Shown: positions 1 to 8,888, numbered from the stretch's first letter. The stretch is DNA of 27,706 bases from Schoenoplectus triqueter (GCA_964058805.1 CAXKVV010000701.1:1-27706), one strand, 5' to 3'. Program-made: numbers and translations. The notes: generated from the letters alone by a model not told the origin.

Positions 1-2364
1 ATTCCGTTAGCTGATGAAACCTAATTTAGTGGGAAAAAAAGGCAGTTCGCAACTAATCACAATAACATTACACTATTTCAGAGGGGAAGGGCAGATCAAA
101 CACCCAGCCCATTTACAACAACAACTATTTGGTTAATTCAATTATAATACGCACCCTGCCTACTACTTCAAAAAAAAATCAAAATAACAATGTGGAATTG
201 CTCTTCTAGACCGTTTTATAGGGATTTCAAATTAAGGATTCTCTAATTTGATGTTTCAGAAATCTTTCAAAAAATATGCAAGTTTATGCACATAAAAATC
301 ATGTATAAAACATTCAACATGACAAAATTGCTCTGGAAAAAAGTAATGGTTTTAAACTTCTGTTAAATTCTCATCTTCCCATCAAAATAAAAAAAAATCT
401 AACTCAAATTTCGCAATCAAAGATCTTGAAATCAGTTCAATCAACCCTTTTTCTATGACCTTTCTACAGATCAATATCCAACAAAATATTGAGAACAGCA
501 GAGATTATATTGATCAAATATTAAATGATATAATTATATAAATGTCACACAGTAGTATTAGTAATTAATTACGTCAATGTGATGAAAAAAGTAAACCAAC
601 AACATTGCAAAGGCCCCCCTGGAACTGAGCACACAGTTCAAGCAACAACAGGAAAAAAAATCAAATTGAATGCCAGAACAACAGGGTTTAAAAATCTTAG
701 ATTATTATAAGTACAACCTACCACAACACCAGTTAGCACTGTCAAGCCATTAATGCACCAACAAAAACCATACACATTGATGTGATGCTTCCAGCTCTGC
801 AACCCCATGCATACAGATTACAGACCTTAATTTTAGGTCACAGATGTGACGTAAAACCATCTCCATTGGATGTCTGTACATTTCCCATAATTTGAAGAAC
901 AATAGTTCTATTAAAAAAAAAGAACAATAGTGCAATGATTTCCGACTTCCTGATTTACATTTTTACTTTTCTAAAGAAGCACTTCCGTGCAATGAAAGAA
1001 CCAGCACGGCAGCACTAGAGTTGTAAGGTAATTAGCAGCAAGATATTTTGAGGGAAGATAACTAGCATCTTAATAATAGGCAAACAATATTATTGAAAAT
1101 AAACAATCTTTAGACTTCTTCAGTTCCGACTTTTTGGTGTTTTGCATCAGAAACATTTCTTTCTGAGAGTACATCAAAATTTAGTACTCTTATCAAGGGA
1201 AAAATGGAAGAGTCCCATATGTTTGTAAGGATCTAGACAGGTTCATTGCTAAGATGTAAAATGTACTTGAAACACTCAGTCAGTTTCAGTTTTATTCTTT
1301 TGTTTTTTTTGTTATTATCGAAATTCTTACTAACCAGACTAGAAACCTATGTGGTTTATCAAAATGTTGCACCTTAAGTAATAAAAAAATCCAAATGAAC
1401 AAAACACTGGCCTATCTAAAGAACCGGAAACACAAAACAGAAAGGAAGTTATAATGCCTAGATATAGAAAAAGCATTTAATTTGTGTACATCCACAAGTC
1501 TATATAAACATGAGGTAACTAGAATAATTAGCATGTTCATATTCACAATAAAAAAAAGGTTCAAATAAGATGAAGCAAACGGAAAGACAGAATCATAGGT
1601 TTTCAGGGATATATATAGATAAATGTTCTCGCTTTAGGAAAAGTAGAAACTTCTAAGCAAATTAAAACCTTTGTAAGGGTATAAAAAGAAACAACAAAAA
1701 AAAGGAAATACTTAATTTGGCACAATTGTCGATTTACAAAGGAGAGAATAGAACAGGGAAAAGGGTATCTACTCGTAGCATGCCTCAATTAGAAATGAGG
1801 GCCTTTACTCCTTTTACGGAAAACCAAAAAGGAGTAGATTTGATCAAGGTTTTTAATACACTACACAATTTTTCTATAATTTTGCAACCAACAAGAAAGG
1901 CAGACATAATAATTGAAGACACGTGTGAGACTCGAGTGAATTTCCTCGGGTTCAAATCTATCCTCCTTAGTAGGTGCTTACTATTTTTAGGATTGACTAG
2001 GAATTTGCGCAATACTGCAAATGTCAGTATTTGCTTCTGAACCTTGACATGAATATTTATAGCTTTCTTTTGCATGAACACTCCTTCCAAAAGCCCACTT
2101 AATTGCAAAATTCGTCAAAACATAAATATTTTTTTCTCTTTTTTGAATGGTAAAAGTCACCAAAACATAGCTGATAGCTCTAGTTGAAAAGGATGTTTTC
2201 CTTCATGTTCAATAATACACAGGGAGTTATTGGCACTGAAATTGCCTTTATTTCTGAAACACTCACAAAAGCTGGCCAAATAGCTACACTACACGCACAT
2301 TTGGAAACTCAAAGAAGGTACAAAGAAGAATTCATTAGAAAATACATCAATGGCATCACCATAC
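1..2364 (-). other. SPL gene intron 1 (at least 2.36 kb, incomplete)
   Basis: This A+T-rich stretch follows the GT donor (GTATGG, read on the minus strand from 2364). No sequence resembling the second half of the SBP domain is readable on the minus strand, so the acceptor and exon 2 lie beyond position 1. Two overlapping 107-codon open frames on opposite strands (1717-2040 plus, 1785-2108 minus) show no recognisable domain and are probably chance. No transposon ends or long inverted repeats were recognised here, in contrast to the rest of the window. Confidence 0.8.
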
Positions 2365-2705
2365 CTGCTACATTGCTGACAGAATCTCTGCTCGATACCG
2401 GCGACGACAACCCGAGGCGCCTTGGAGTGGGTCCCACACACCTTGTGGCGACAGTAGTACGGTTTCGACCCAGTCAAATCCATATTGCATCCCTCCACCT
2501 GACACCGAGGAGGTTGGGCCTCCGCCGACTTCCTCCTCCGCCCCACCGTCGCCGGAGGCGGTGGTAAAGGTGGTGATGGTGATGGTGATGGCGATGGCGA
2601 TGAAGAAGGTGGCTTGAAGGAGGAGGAGCTCGACGACTCGGCGAAGTACACCTTCTTGCCAAACTTGAGACAGTTTGCGGAGTCGGAGTTAGAACCCTGT
2701 TCCAT
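2365..2705 (-). CDS. SBP-box (SQUAMOSA promoter-binding-like) transcription factor, coding exon 1, partial gene
   Basis: The exon encodes residues 1-113 plus two bases of Arg114, starting at the ATG at 2705 (GAAATGG context). The N-terminus MEQGSNSD and the motif LKFGKKVYF (residues 13-21) match the SPL9/15 and SPL14/17/7 clade. A Ser/Pro-rich linker covers about 24-51 and a basic RRRK patch 56-59. The SBP domain starts at Cys68 as C-x4-C-x16-C-x2-H (C68, C73, C90, H93), which is the complete first zinc site. RFCQQCSR (107-114) supplies the first two Cys of the second site. The frame then meets CAG|GTATGG, a donor at the conserved SBP intron position between CQQCSR and FH. Exon 2 (FH..KRSCRRRLAGHNERRRK in this family) is not found down to position 1, so the gene is cut by the window edge. 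Family members are nuclear factors binding GTAC cores and control phase change and branching; most of this clade are miR156 targets in a later exon, not visible here. The subclade is inferred. Confidence 0.93.
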
Positions 2706-2742
2706 TTCGGGTTTGAATGGTGGTGGAGGTGGTGGGGAGGGT

Positions 2743-2760
2743 TTAGAAGCCGTGATCCAT
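2743..2760 (-). CDS. Five-codon upstream ORF in the SPL leader
   Basis: Reading the minus strand, ATG GAT CAC GGC TTC TAA lies 37 nt before the SPL start codon and in a different frame. Its context is GCCATGG (G at -3, G at +4), at least as good as the main start (GAAATGG). If transcription starts near the expected distance from the TATA-like site at about 2830-2840, this is the first AUG of the mRNA. It could dampen SPL translation or require reinitiation. Whether it lies in the transcript is inferred, since no transcript end is visible. Confidence 0.45.
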   Translation of the reverse strand: MDHGF

Positions 2761-2768
2761 GGCCGAGG

Positions 2769-2806
2769 TAGAGAGGTAGAGACAGAGAGAGAGAGAGAAG
2801 GGAGAC
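2769..2806 (-). promoter_or_regulatory. CT-rich tract in SPL leader or core promoter
   Basis: On the SPL strand this is an almost pure pyrimidine run dominated by CT dinucleotides. Such Y-patches or CT-repeats are common around plant transcription starts and in 5' leaders. The tract lies between the TATA-like site and the upstream ATG. It is also a dinucleotide microsatellite and so may vary in length. Confidence 0.5.
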
Positions 2807-2829
2807 AAGGGGAGTGGTGGCTTGTCTAT

Positions 2830-2840
2830 TGATATAAGGT
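2830..2840 (-). promoter_or_regulatory. TATA-like element upstream of SPL
   Basis: The minus strand reads CCTTATATCAATAG here, about 130 nt upstream of the SPL start codon and just upstream of the CT tract. The spacing would put a transcription start near 2800. It is not a perfect TATAAA, and in A+T-rich DNA such matches are frequent, so the call is tentative. Confidence 0.3.
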
Positions 2841-3132
2841 CAAGTACGGTGGCGCTTTTTCACTAGTTTGGTTCACATGTGGTTTCTGCGTTGGACTACA
2901 TTCTTGTGTGCTTTTTGTGAGTCTCCAATTTTATTATTGGTTAATAACTTAATAACATATTATCCTTCAACCCTTTATTATTTTATTATTTGTCTTTGTG
3001 GGCGTGTGAGTGTGAGTACACGTCGAGACTATTGTAGTTGTTTGGTATAATTATATGAGAGGAAAGATATGTCCTTTTAGGAAGCAGTATGAGAGGAAAG
3101 ATATGTCTTTTTAGGAAGCAGGCAATTCACTG
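2841..3132. other. SPL upstream intergenic region
   Basis: This is unique sequence between the SPL core promoter and the first transposon. It contains a CACATGTG palindrome (2874-2881, an E-box type site) and a 34-bp tandem duplication listed separately. No gene is visible. Confidence 0.5.
3054..3121. repeat. 34-bp tandem duplication
   Basis: Two adjacent 34-bp units (3054-3087 and 3088-3121) differ at one base. Each begins TATGAGAGGAAAGATATG and ends AGGAAGCAG. The near identity suggests a recent duplication. It abuts the left end of the 3133-4294 element. Confidence 0.9.
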
Positions 3133-4294
3133 CGGTGCGTTCGGCAAATCAAGCAATAAATTTGAAAGAATGGTAATTTTGAAAGAGGGATAGAATAATA
3201 TTTTTTTAGAAGAGTGATAGAAGAGTAATATTTTTGACTATTCAGAAGAGCGAAAATATCGTTTGGCAGTTGTTACTCAGAATAATTAAAATATGAATAA
3301 TTATGATGCTAATAATGATGATGATGATAATAATAATAATAATAATAGTAAAATAATAATCATAATAGTAAGATAATAATAATAATAATAAAGTAATAAA
3401 AAATAATCATAATAAATAATAATACTATAATAGTAATATAATAAAAATAAAAATATAATCATAATATAATCATATAATAATAAAAAAATTATAATTACAA
3501 TCATAATTATAATAATATAATAATAATAAGTAATCATAATTTTAATAATATAATCATAATATAATAATCATAATCATAATCATGATAATAATAATTATAG
3601 TCATAATCATAATAATATAACCATAATCATAATCATAATAATATAATAATAAAAATATAATCATAATCATAAAAGTAATTATAATTATAATAATATAATA
3701 ATAAATTAATCATCACTATAATCAACATATAATAATATAATACATAATAAAATAATAATAAGTAATAATAATCATAATCATAATCATCATAATATAATAA
3801 TATAATAATAAATAATCTTGATCATAATAATATAATAATAAAATAATTATATTCATATTCATAATATAATAATATAATATTAAAATTATATTTTTAATAA
3901 TAATAAATATAATAATAATACTAATGGTAATGATAATATAATAATAATAATGATAATAATAATTTAATATTAATAATATAATGATAATAATAATAATAAA
4001 TAATCATAATATTAATATAATAATAAATCATAATCATAAATATAATATAATATAATAATAATACTAAATCTTAATCTTAATCATAATATAATAATATAAT
4101 ACATCATAATCAAATAAAAATCGCTATTCCGACGAGAGCTAATCCGGTATTCCATCTATAAGTTGGTATACCGGACCGGATTAGTACTATTCCGCATTCT
4201 TCTACTTAGTCTAAAATTCGTTTGGCAAATTAATTCGTCAGAATAGCTATTCTATTCTAAATTTTTGCTATTCCATCGATTGCCAAACACTCCC
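3133..4294 (-). mobile_element. Harbinger/Tourist-like non-autonomous element, copy 1
   Basis: Both ends match the 24027-25389 element read in reverse. One end carries a CGTTCGGCAAATCAAG terminus and a block ending ATCGTTTGGCAGTTGTTACTC. The other carries TCGCTATTCCGACGAGAGC, a CTAATCCGGTAT/ATACCGG..GGATTAG hairpin (about 4139-4184) and a GCCAAACACTCCC terminus. Between lies about 0.8 kb of irregular AAT/AAC-type triplets interrupted by CAT. The ends are more diverged than in copy 2 and no clear 3-bp target duplication remains, so this is probably the older copy. Open frames inside are simple-repeat artefacts; no transposase is encoded. Confidence 0.85.
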
Positions 4295-5089
4295 TACTTG
4301 ATTTGGTTATAAGAAAAATTATTTACAAATTTTAGGCATAAAAATTAAGGGTAAGTAACAAAATTGAACACTATAATAATATATAACTCATAGTATATTA
4401 CTTGTGTTTTGTTATAGACTTATAGTAGTTTCTATATTGTAATTTTTTACACTAAAATTTATTTTTTTTATCTTTTTTAATATAAATATGGTGACTAACA
4501 AATAAGTAAATATAATTAATTATTTATTTTTATGAAATAATTATATTTTTTTCAATATATAATTAGATTTTAAATTTAATAAAATCTTCTGCAGAATAAT
4601 ATTTTTTTAGGAAGGAGATATTAATTTAATATAATGGATGAGTTATGAATTTAACAAAGATTTTTAATATTTTCATTATAATCTATCACGTTATAAAAAA
4701 TCTCTAATATATCTAATGATTCATATTCTTTTTAAAAAATAATTTATAAATTTTAGTCAATCCTGACCATTGCAGAATCTAAACACTTATATATTTAATA
4801 AGGAGTAGAAATACAGGGATAAGTGTTGTTTTTTGTGTACGATGTGATGCATTTATGTTTGCATGTATCTGATATTGATGTTTTATGAAATATATGCAAG
4901 TAGAATTCACGTCTTTTTTTACTTCTTAGAAATGGTACACTAATGGCATATTAATACTATCTTTATTGAATTATAAATTTATAACGTCATCATAAGAAAA
5001 TAATTTGAGAAAGTATGAAATATATTATGAAAAAAGTAATAAAACTTTGGGGTTCAATTTCAAAATATGTTAATGACTCTGAGATATAA
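4295..5089. other. A+T-rich intergenic stretch
   Basis: No gene is seen. The part 4590-4815 is repeated at 10095-10325 (listed separately). The remainder shows no recognised element ends. Confidence 0.6.
4590..4815 (+). repeat. Dispersed repeat, copy 1 (partner at 10095-10325)
   Basis: This stretch aligns in the same orientation with 10095-10325. Shared anchors are ATTTTCATTA, CTATCAC, AATATATCTAATGATT, AATCTAAACACTTATA (variant in the partner) and ATTTAATAA near the right end. The unit has no visible terminal inverted repeats or coding potential, so the element type is unknown. Confidence 0.65.
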
Positions 5090-5091
5090 TT

Positions 5092-5133
5092 ATGCAAAAC
5101 ACCTATTTGCTTCGCGAAGTACCGTAAGGTCTC
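5092..5133. mobile_element. Partial palindromic MITE end (type B fragment)
   Basis: The sequence contains TTTGCTTCGCGAAGTACCGTAAGG and is the reverse complement of the left arm of the full type B element at 5578-5975. Only about 40 bp is recognisable, followed directly by a TATATA tract. It is probably a remnant, truncated on its left side. Confidence 0.6.
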
Positions 5134-5156
5134 CTATATATATAAAGAGAGAGAGA

Positions 5157-5535
5157 ATAAAGATATCGTGAACTTAAATCAAAAGAATATATTAAATTAT
5201 CTCCAAATTTTAATTTACTATGCTCATTAAATTATTTATATGAAAATCTTATTGGATGCAAAAATTTGGAGTGTTTTGAGATTTTTAAGTCATGGTTTTT
5301 AATTTTCGAAAATCGACTCTAATAATAATAGTAATATATTCAATACTTGAAAATCATTTTAAAAAATTAAAAAAAGTGACTTAAAAGGCTCAAAACAATC
5401 TAAATTTTTACATCCCGCAAGATTTTCATATAAAGAATTTAATTATGATGATAAATTAAAATTTGGAGATGATTTGATGTACTTTTTGAGTTAAACTCAC
5501 GAAAGACTTCTATGAGTTTAAGCTCACGGTATCTT

Positions 5536-5539
<4 letters not shown>
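5157..5539. mobile_element. Palindromic MITE in TA/GA microsatellite (type A)
   Basis: The left end TAAAGATATCGTGAAC and the right end GCTCACGGTATCTTTACTA are inverted repeats. The arms continue inward (CTCCAAATTTTAATTTA against TAAATTAAAATTTGGAGA; TGAAAATCTTATTGGATGC against GCATCCCGCAAGATTTTCA), so most of the element can fold back. It is flanked by TATATA/GAGAGA on the left and a (TA)n tract on the right, as expected for Micron-like microsatellite-targeting MITEs. Elements at 7514-7893 and 16389-16747 belong to the same family. Confidence 0.8.

Positions 5540-5577
<38 letters not shown>
5540..5577. repeat. (TA)n microsatellite
   Basis: A near-perfect TA dinucleotide run of about 38 bp separates two palindromic elements. 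It probably represents the insertion target or a duplicated target of the flanking MITEs. Confidence 0.95.
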
Positions 5578-5579
<2 letters not shown>

Positions 5580-5975
5580 AAGAACTTACGGTGCTTCGTG
5601 AAGCAAAGAGATGTTTTGCTTCAATTTCAAATCTCATATATCGAAAACTCGTAATATCAATCTAATTAGTCCACAATAATCTAGATATTAAAAACTTGTG
5701 GAACACCAAATTTTACTATTTTTGGATGTTTATAACTATTTTTATTTTTGAAAGATGATAATTTTTTAGGTGCACCTATCATTATTTTATTATTATTTTT
5801 GGAGCATTTTTTAAAAATCTGAAAAAATAATTAGAAATCTCCAAATGTAATAAAATTTGAATATGTAGTTTTATGTTGGGTGAATTAGATTGGAAATTTG
5901 AACTTTGATTTGATGAGATTTTTTTTAGGCCGAAGTAAACGCCTCTTTGCTTCGCGAAGCACCACAAAATCTCCC
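5578..5975. mobile_element. Palindromic MITE (type B)
   Basis: The left arm CTTACGGTGCTTCGTGAAGC and the right arm GCTTCGCGAAGCACCACAA are inverted repeats, each with a small internal TTCGCGAA-type palindrome. The arms extend into AAATCTCAT/GATGAGATTT and TCTAATTAG/CTAATTAGA-like segments. It is bounded by TA tracts on both sides (5540-5577 and 5975-5982). A minus-strand open frame at 5782-5967 lies inside the arm and is not a gene. Confidence 0.8.
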
Positions 5976-5978
5976 ATA

Positions 5979-6400
5979 TATAGAGGTAGACTATTATGAA
6001 AACGTTTGTATTTCAGCCGATATGCAAACGGATCAAAAACTTTATTTTAAAATCCCAAAAATTTTAATTTATAGTTTTCATTAAATTCTTCGTATGAAAA
6101 CCTTATAGAATACAAAAATTTAGAGTGTTTTGAGTTTTTTAAGTCACTCTTTTAAATTTTTGAAAAAACAAAACAAACATGAGATATTTATTATTATTTT
6201 TAGAATCATTTTTTAAAGAAAATAAAAAGAGTGGCTTAAAAAATTCAAAACACTCTAAATTTTTTGTATCCCATAAGGTTTTCATATGAAAAATTTAATG
6301 AAAATCATAAATTAAAATTTTTGAGATTTTAAAATATAGTTTTTGATCTATTTGCATATCGTCTGAAATGCAAACCTTTTCATAATAGTCTATCTCTGTA
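5979..6400. mobile_element. Palindromic MITE (type C)
   Basis: The left end TAGACTATTATGAAAACG mirrors the right end CTTTTCATAATAGTCTA. Inward, CATTAAATTCTTCGTATG mirrors CATATGAAAAATTTAATG, and TTAGAGTGTTTTGAGTTTTT mirrors AAAATTCAAAACACTCTAAA. Both sides are TA-rich microsatellite. No coding capacity. Confidence 0.8.
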
Positions 6401-6421
6401 AATGTTTTCATATATATATAG

Positions 6422-6810
6422 AAAGAGAGAGAGGGAATGAGTTATGCTACTTTTAGTCGTGAAGTACGAAATATTTTTGTACTTTGCGTCGTATCTCCAT
6501 TTTTGAATTCAAAACACCGATTTGATCGTTAAATTTGTTCTCGATATTGAAATATATTGGAAATTAAATTTTACATTTTTTTAGATTTTTTTTTCTATTT
6601 CTTGAGGATTAGAAAATAATTATTATTAAAAATCATAAAATCAATGCATTTTCATCCCCTCAATTTTTTTTAAATATAAAATTTGGTTTCCAAACATATT
6701 TCAATATGGAGAACACTTTTAACAGTCGGATTAGTGTTTTGAATTCGAAAATGGGAGATATAACGCGAAATACAAAAATATTTTGTACTTCGTGACTAAC
6801 CGTAGCATAA

Positions 6811-6824
<14 letters not shown>
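6422..6824. mobile_element. Palindromic MITE (type D) with GA/CT-repeat ends
   Basis: The left arm runs from GAGAGAG into GAGTTATGCTAC and GTCGTGAAGTAC. The right arm is GTACTTCGTGAC, GTAGCATAACTC, then CTCTCT. The arms also share TTTTGAATTCAAAACAC against GTGTTTTGAATTCGAAAA. TATATA tracts flank both sides (about 6410-6420 and 6825-6842). A minus-strand open frame at 6660-6884 is a by-product of the arm. Confidence 0.8.
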
Positions 6825-6852
<28 letters not shown>

Positions 6853-6854
<2 letters not shown>

Positions 6855-7454
6855 AGTCCGACTATGATACTTTATAAAGCTCAAAGGCGTTGTTTGCTTT
6901 GCGCTCTATTCTTAATTTTAAGTCAGAAATAATTGATCCGAACCGTTCAATCTAATATTCATATAAAAATTTATTAGTAAACCAAAATTTATATTTTTTT
7001 AGAACTATTTTTTGTAAGGAGAAAATAACTTGATATGAGAATTCGGGTTCATCCAAAAACTTGGCTATGATGTTTTGTAAAGCACAAGAGCGTTGTGTGG
7101 TTTACGCTCTATTATTAATTTTAAATCAGAAATGATCGATTCAATCCGCTCAATATAATCTTCATATTAAAATCTATTAGTAAACAAAATTTTATATTTT
7201 TTAGAATTTATTTGCTATTTTTTTGGATAGAGGAAAATCATTATGTTTTAATGAACTAGAATTCTCAGATCAAGTCATTTTTTTCCTCACCAGAAAAAAT
7301 AATAAAAATTTATAAAAAATATAAAATTTGATTTACTAATATATTTTGATATGAAGATTAGATTGAACGGTTCAGATTGATCATTTCTGACTTAAAATTA
7401 AGAATAGAGCGCAAAGTACACAATGCATTTGTGTTTTGCAAAGCACCATAGTCG

Positions 7455-7460
<6 letters not shown>
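6853..7460. mobile_element. Palindromic MITE (type E) with a doubled left arm
   Basis: Ends are ATAGTCCGACTATG and CATAGTCGGACTAT. The left arm (GCGCTCTATTCTTAATTTTAAGTCAGAAAT, from about 6900) pairs with the right arm before 7420 (ATTTCTGACTTAAAATTAAG). A second, diverged left arm starts near 7064 (GCTATGATGTTTTGTAAAGC, then ACGCTCTATTATTAATTTTAA). The element is about 200 bp longer than its relatives for this reason. A (TA)n then (GA)n tract follows at 7460-7513. Confidence 0.75.

Positions 7461-7513
<53 letters not shown>
7460..7513. repeat. (TA)n(GA)n compound microsatellite
   Basis: A TA run of about 28 bp passes directly into a GA run of about 25 bp. It lies exactly between the type E element and the next type A element. 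Confidence 0.95.
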
Positions 7514-7514
<1 letters not shown>

Positions 7515-7893
7515 TAAAGATACTGTGAGCATAAACTCACGGAGGCATTCGGTGAGCTTAACTCAAAAAATATATCAAATCATCTTTAAATTTTAATTTA
7601 TCATGCTCATTAAATTTTTTATATGAAAATCTTATGGGATGCAAAAATTTGAAGTGTTTTGAGCTTTTTAAGTCAGGATTTTTAATTTTTGAAAATCAGC
7701 TCTAAAAAATAATGATATATTCAATACTTGAATATTATTTTAAAAAATAAAAAACGGTGACTTAAATAGCTCAAAACGCTCGAAATTTTTGCATCCCATA
7801 AGATTTTTATATAAAGATTTTAACGAGGATGATAAATTAAAATTTAGAGATGATTTGATATACTTTTTGAATTAAGCTCACGGCATCTTTACT
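7514..7893. mobile_element. Palindromic MITE (type A, second copy)
   Basis: GTAAAGATACTGTGAGC on the left mirrors GCTCACGGCATCTTTAC on the right. The interior matches the 5157-5539 copy (for example ATGAAAATCTTATGGGATGC). The left arm has an additional 30-bp block (ACTCACGGAGGCATTCGG) that corresponds to the right-arm block of copy 1, so the terminal region itself contains a repeated ACTCACG motif. CTCTCT and TATATA follow. Confidence 0.8.
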
Positions 7894-7910
7894 CTCTCTC
7901 TATATATATA

Positions 7911-8060
7911 TAATTTGGATTACGGTGCTATGCATAGCATAGGTCGCTTCTGTATTATGGTTCATTTCTTCATTCTCGAACTCTAAATAATCAATTTGAA
8001 CTACTTAAAATGATTTATATATGAAAATCTAATTGATGATCAAATTTTATATTATAACAG
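7911..8060. mobile_element. Half palindromic MITE (left arm only)
   Basis: GGATTACGGTGCTATGCATAGCAT after a TATATATA tract resembles the type B terminus (CTTACGGTGCTTCG..). The expected inverted right arm is not found downstream. The right boundary is approximate. Confidence 0.45.
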
Positions 8061-8538
8061 TGCGTAATGTAATTCAATTGACGATTTACACAAATACAAT
8101 TATATACCCACAAAAGTCTAAAAGTTAATTCAATGTGTGCTAAACTGCAAACACATTTTCACTATCTTATTATTAAATTAAAAACATCCAGAAAATCTAC
8201 TAGAAGAAACTTGTAGAATTTTAAACAAAATATTTATTTGATCACTAACATTAGACTGGAATTAAATTGCATAAAAGTAGTACAAATTTGGCTCATGTCT
8301 TGGGTGAATTAAAGTTTCAAGACCCGAAGTTGACACGCTTTACCACTATTTCTTGAACCAATTTTAAAATGAAATTTTGTCAACAACTCCCAGAAAATAT
8401 GACACCTCGACCCCCCACAGCGTAAGAAATGTTGCATTCCTTGAGCCACAGAAGAACTGCCTCTTGTGTTGTTTCTTCAGTTACAATTTACCAATTTTGT
8501 GTCTAAAAAAGATGCAGATATAGAATCTTTTGAAGGTT
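8061..8538 (-). other. Possible 3' untranslated region of the orphan exon, then unique DNA
   Basis: On the minus strand this follows the TAA of the 8539-8702 exon. It is less A+T-biased than the flanks and shows no transposon ends between about 8300 and 8538. An AATAAA on the minus strand lies at 8233-8238 and could serve as a polyadenylation signal. This is inference from position only. Confidence 0.35.
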
Positions 8539-8702
8539 TTAACTATCAGGCAGGGCAGAGCTAGTAGCATCCATCCTACAATCCATTCCAATATCCATAT
8601 CATAAAGATCTTCTACTGAATCCCGATTGTCCGAGTGCACCACGGGCTCAAAGAGTGTAGGAACTAGGTACTGGTACAGCTGGTACGAATAGTAGTGCTC
8701 TT
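8539..8702 (-). CDS. Orphan 3'-terminal coding exon, unidentified protein
   Basis: Read on the minus strand, a CCTTTCCAG acceptor is followed by 53 open codons and TAA at 8541-8539. The peptide includes YYSYQLYQYLVPTLF, then EPVVHSDN, an acidic block SVEDLYDMDIGMD and a C-terminus SSALPDS. The codon pattern and amino-acid composition look like real plant coding sequence and stand out from the A+T-rich surroundings. A TGA lies in frame immediately 5' of the acceptor, so a splice junction is needed if it is coding. The exon starts with two bases of a split codon. I do not recognise the protein. No matching upstream exon was convincingly found within the window on the minus strand, so it is either the last exon of a gene with long introns, or a gene fragment left behind or carried here by a transposon. 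Confidence 0.5.
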
Positions 8703-8888
8703 CTGGAAAGGACCTTCATGCATGTGCTATTACAAGAGATGAGGGTAGTCGCCTAGTCGGTGAACTTGGTGTTTTATTTGTGTGGTCTATTTTCCACTAC
8801 GAAAATACTTTTTCACTGAGAGTAGTAGGTGAACAAGGAGGTGCATAGGTCTATGTGTGTATACTATATTACGAAAGATGTTTATTAA
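8703..8888. other. Region upstream of the orphan exon
   Basis: Read on the minus strand this would be intron sequence before the terminal exon. It holds no recognised element, and ends at the target duplication of the MITE at 8889. Confidence 0.4.

Noticed and set aside
1717..2108. Overlapping 107-codon open frames on both strands inside the SPL intron
   Set aside because: No recognisable domain, no splice or initiation context, and they mirror each other; likely chance.
2781..2806. GA-rich run resembling part of the miR156 sequence or its target
   Set aside because: It is a plain GA/CT dinucleotide repeat in the leader; the true miR156 site in this family encodes ALSLLS in a downstream exon. 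The similarity to the GACAGA..GAGAG part of miR156 is what any GA repeat would give.
2184..2832. Plus-strand and second-frame open frames over the SPL exon (2184-2567, 2474-2662, 2614-2832)
   Set aside because: Shadows of the GC-rich SPL exon in other frames; the minus-strand frame with the SBP domain explains the region.
2844..2847. GTAC core (SBP binding site) upstream of SPL, suggesting autoregulation
   Set aside because: A 4-bp motif is expected by chance about every 256 bp; a single copy is not evidence.
3301..3537. 78-codon Tyr/Ile/Leu-rich open frame
   Set aside because: Reading of the A/T triplet repeat inside the Harbinger-like element, not a membrane protein gene.
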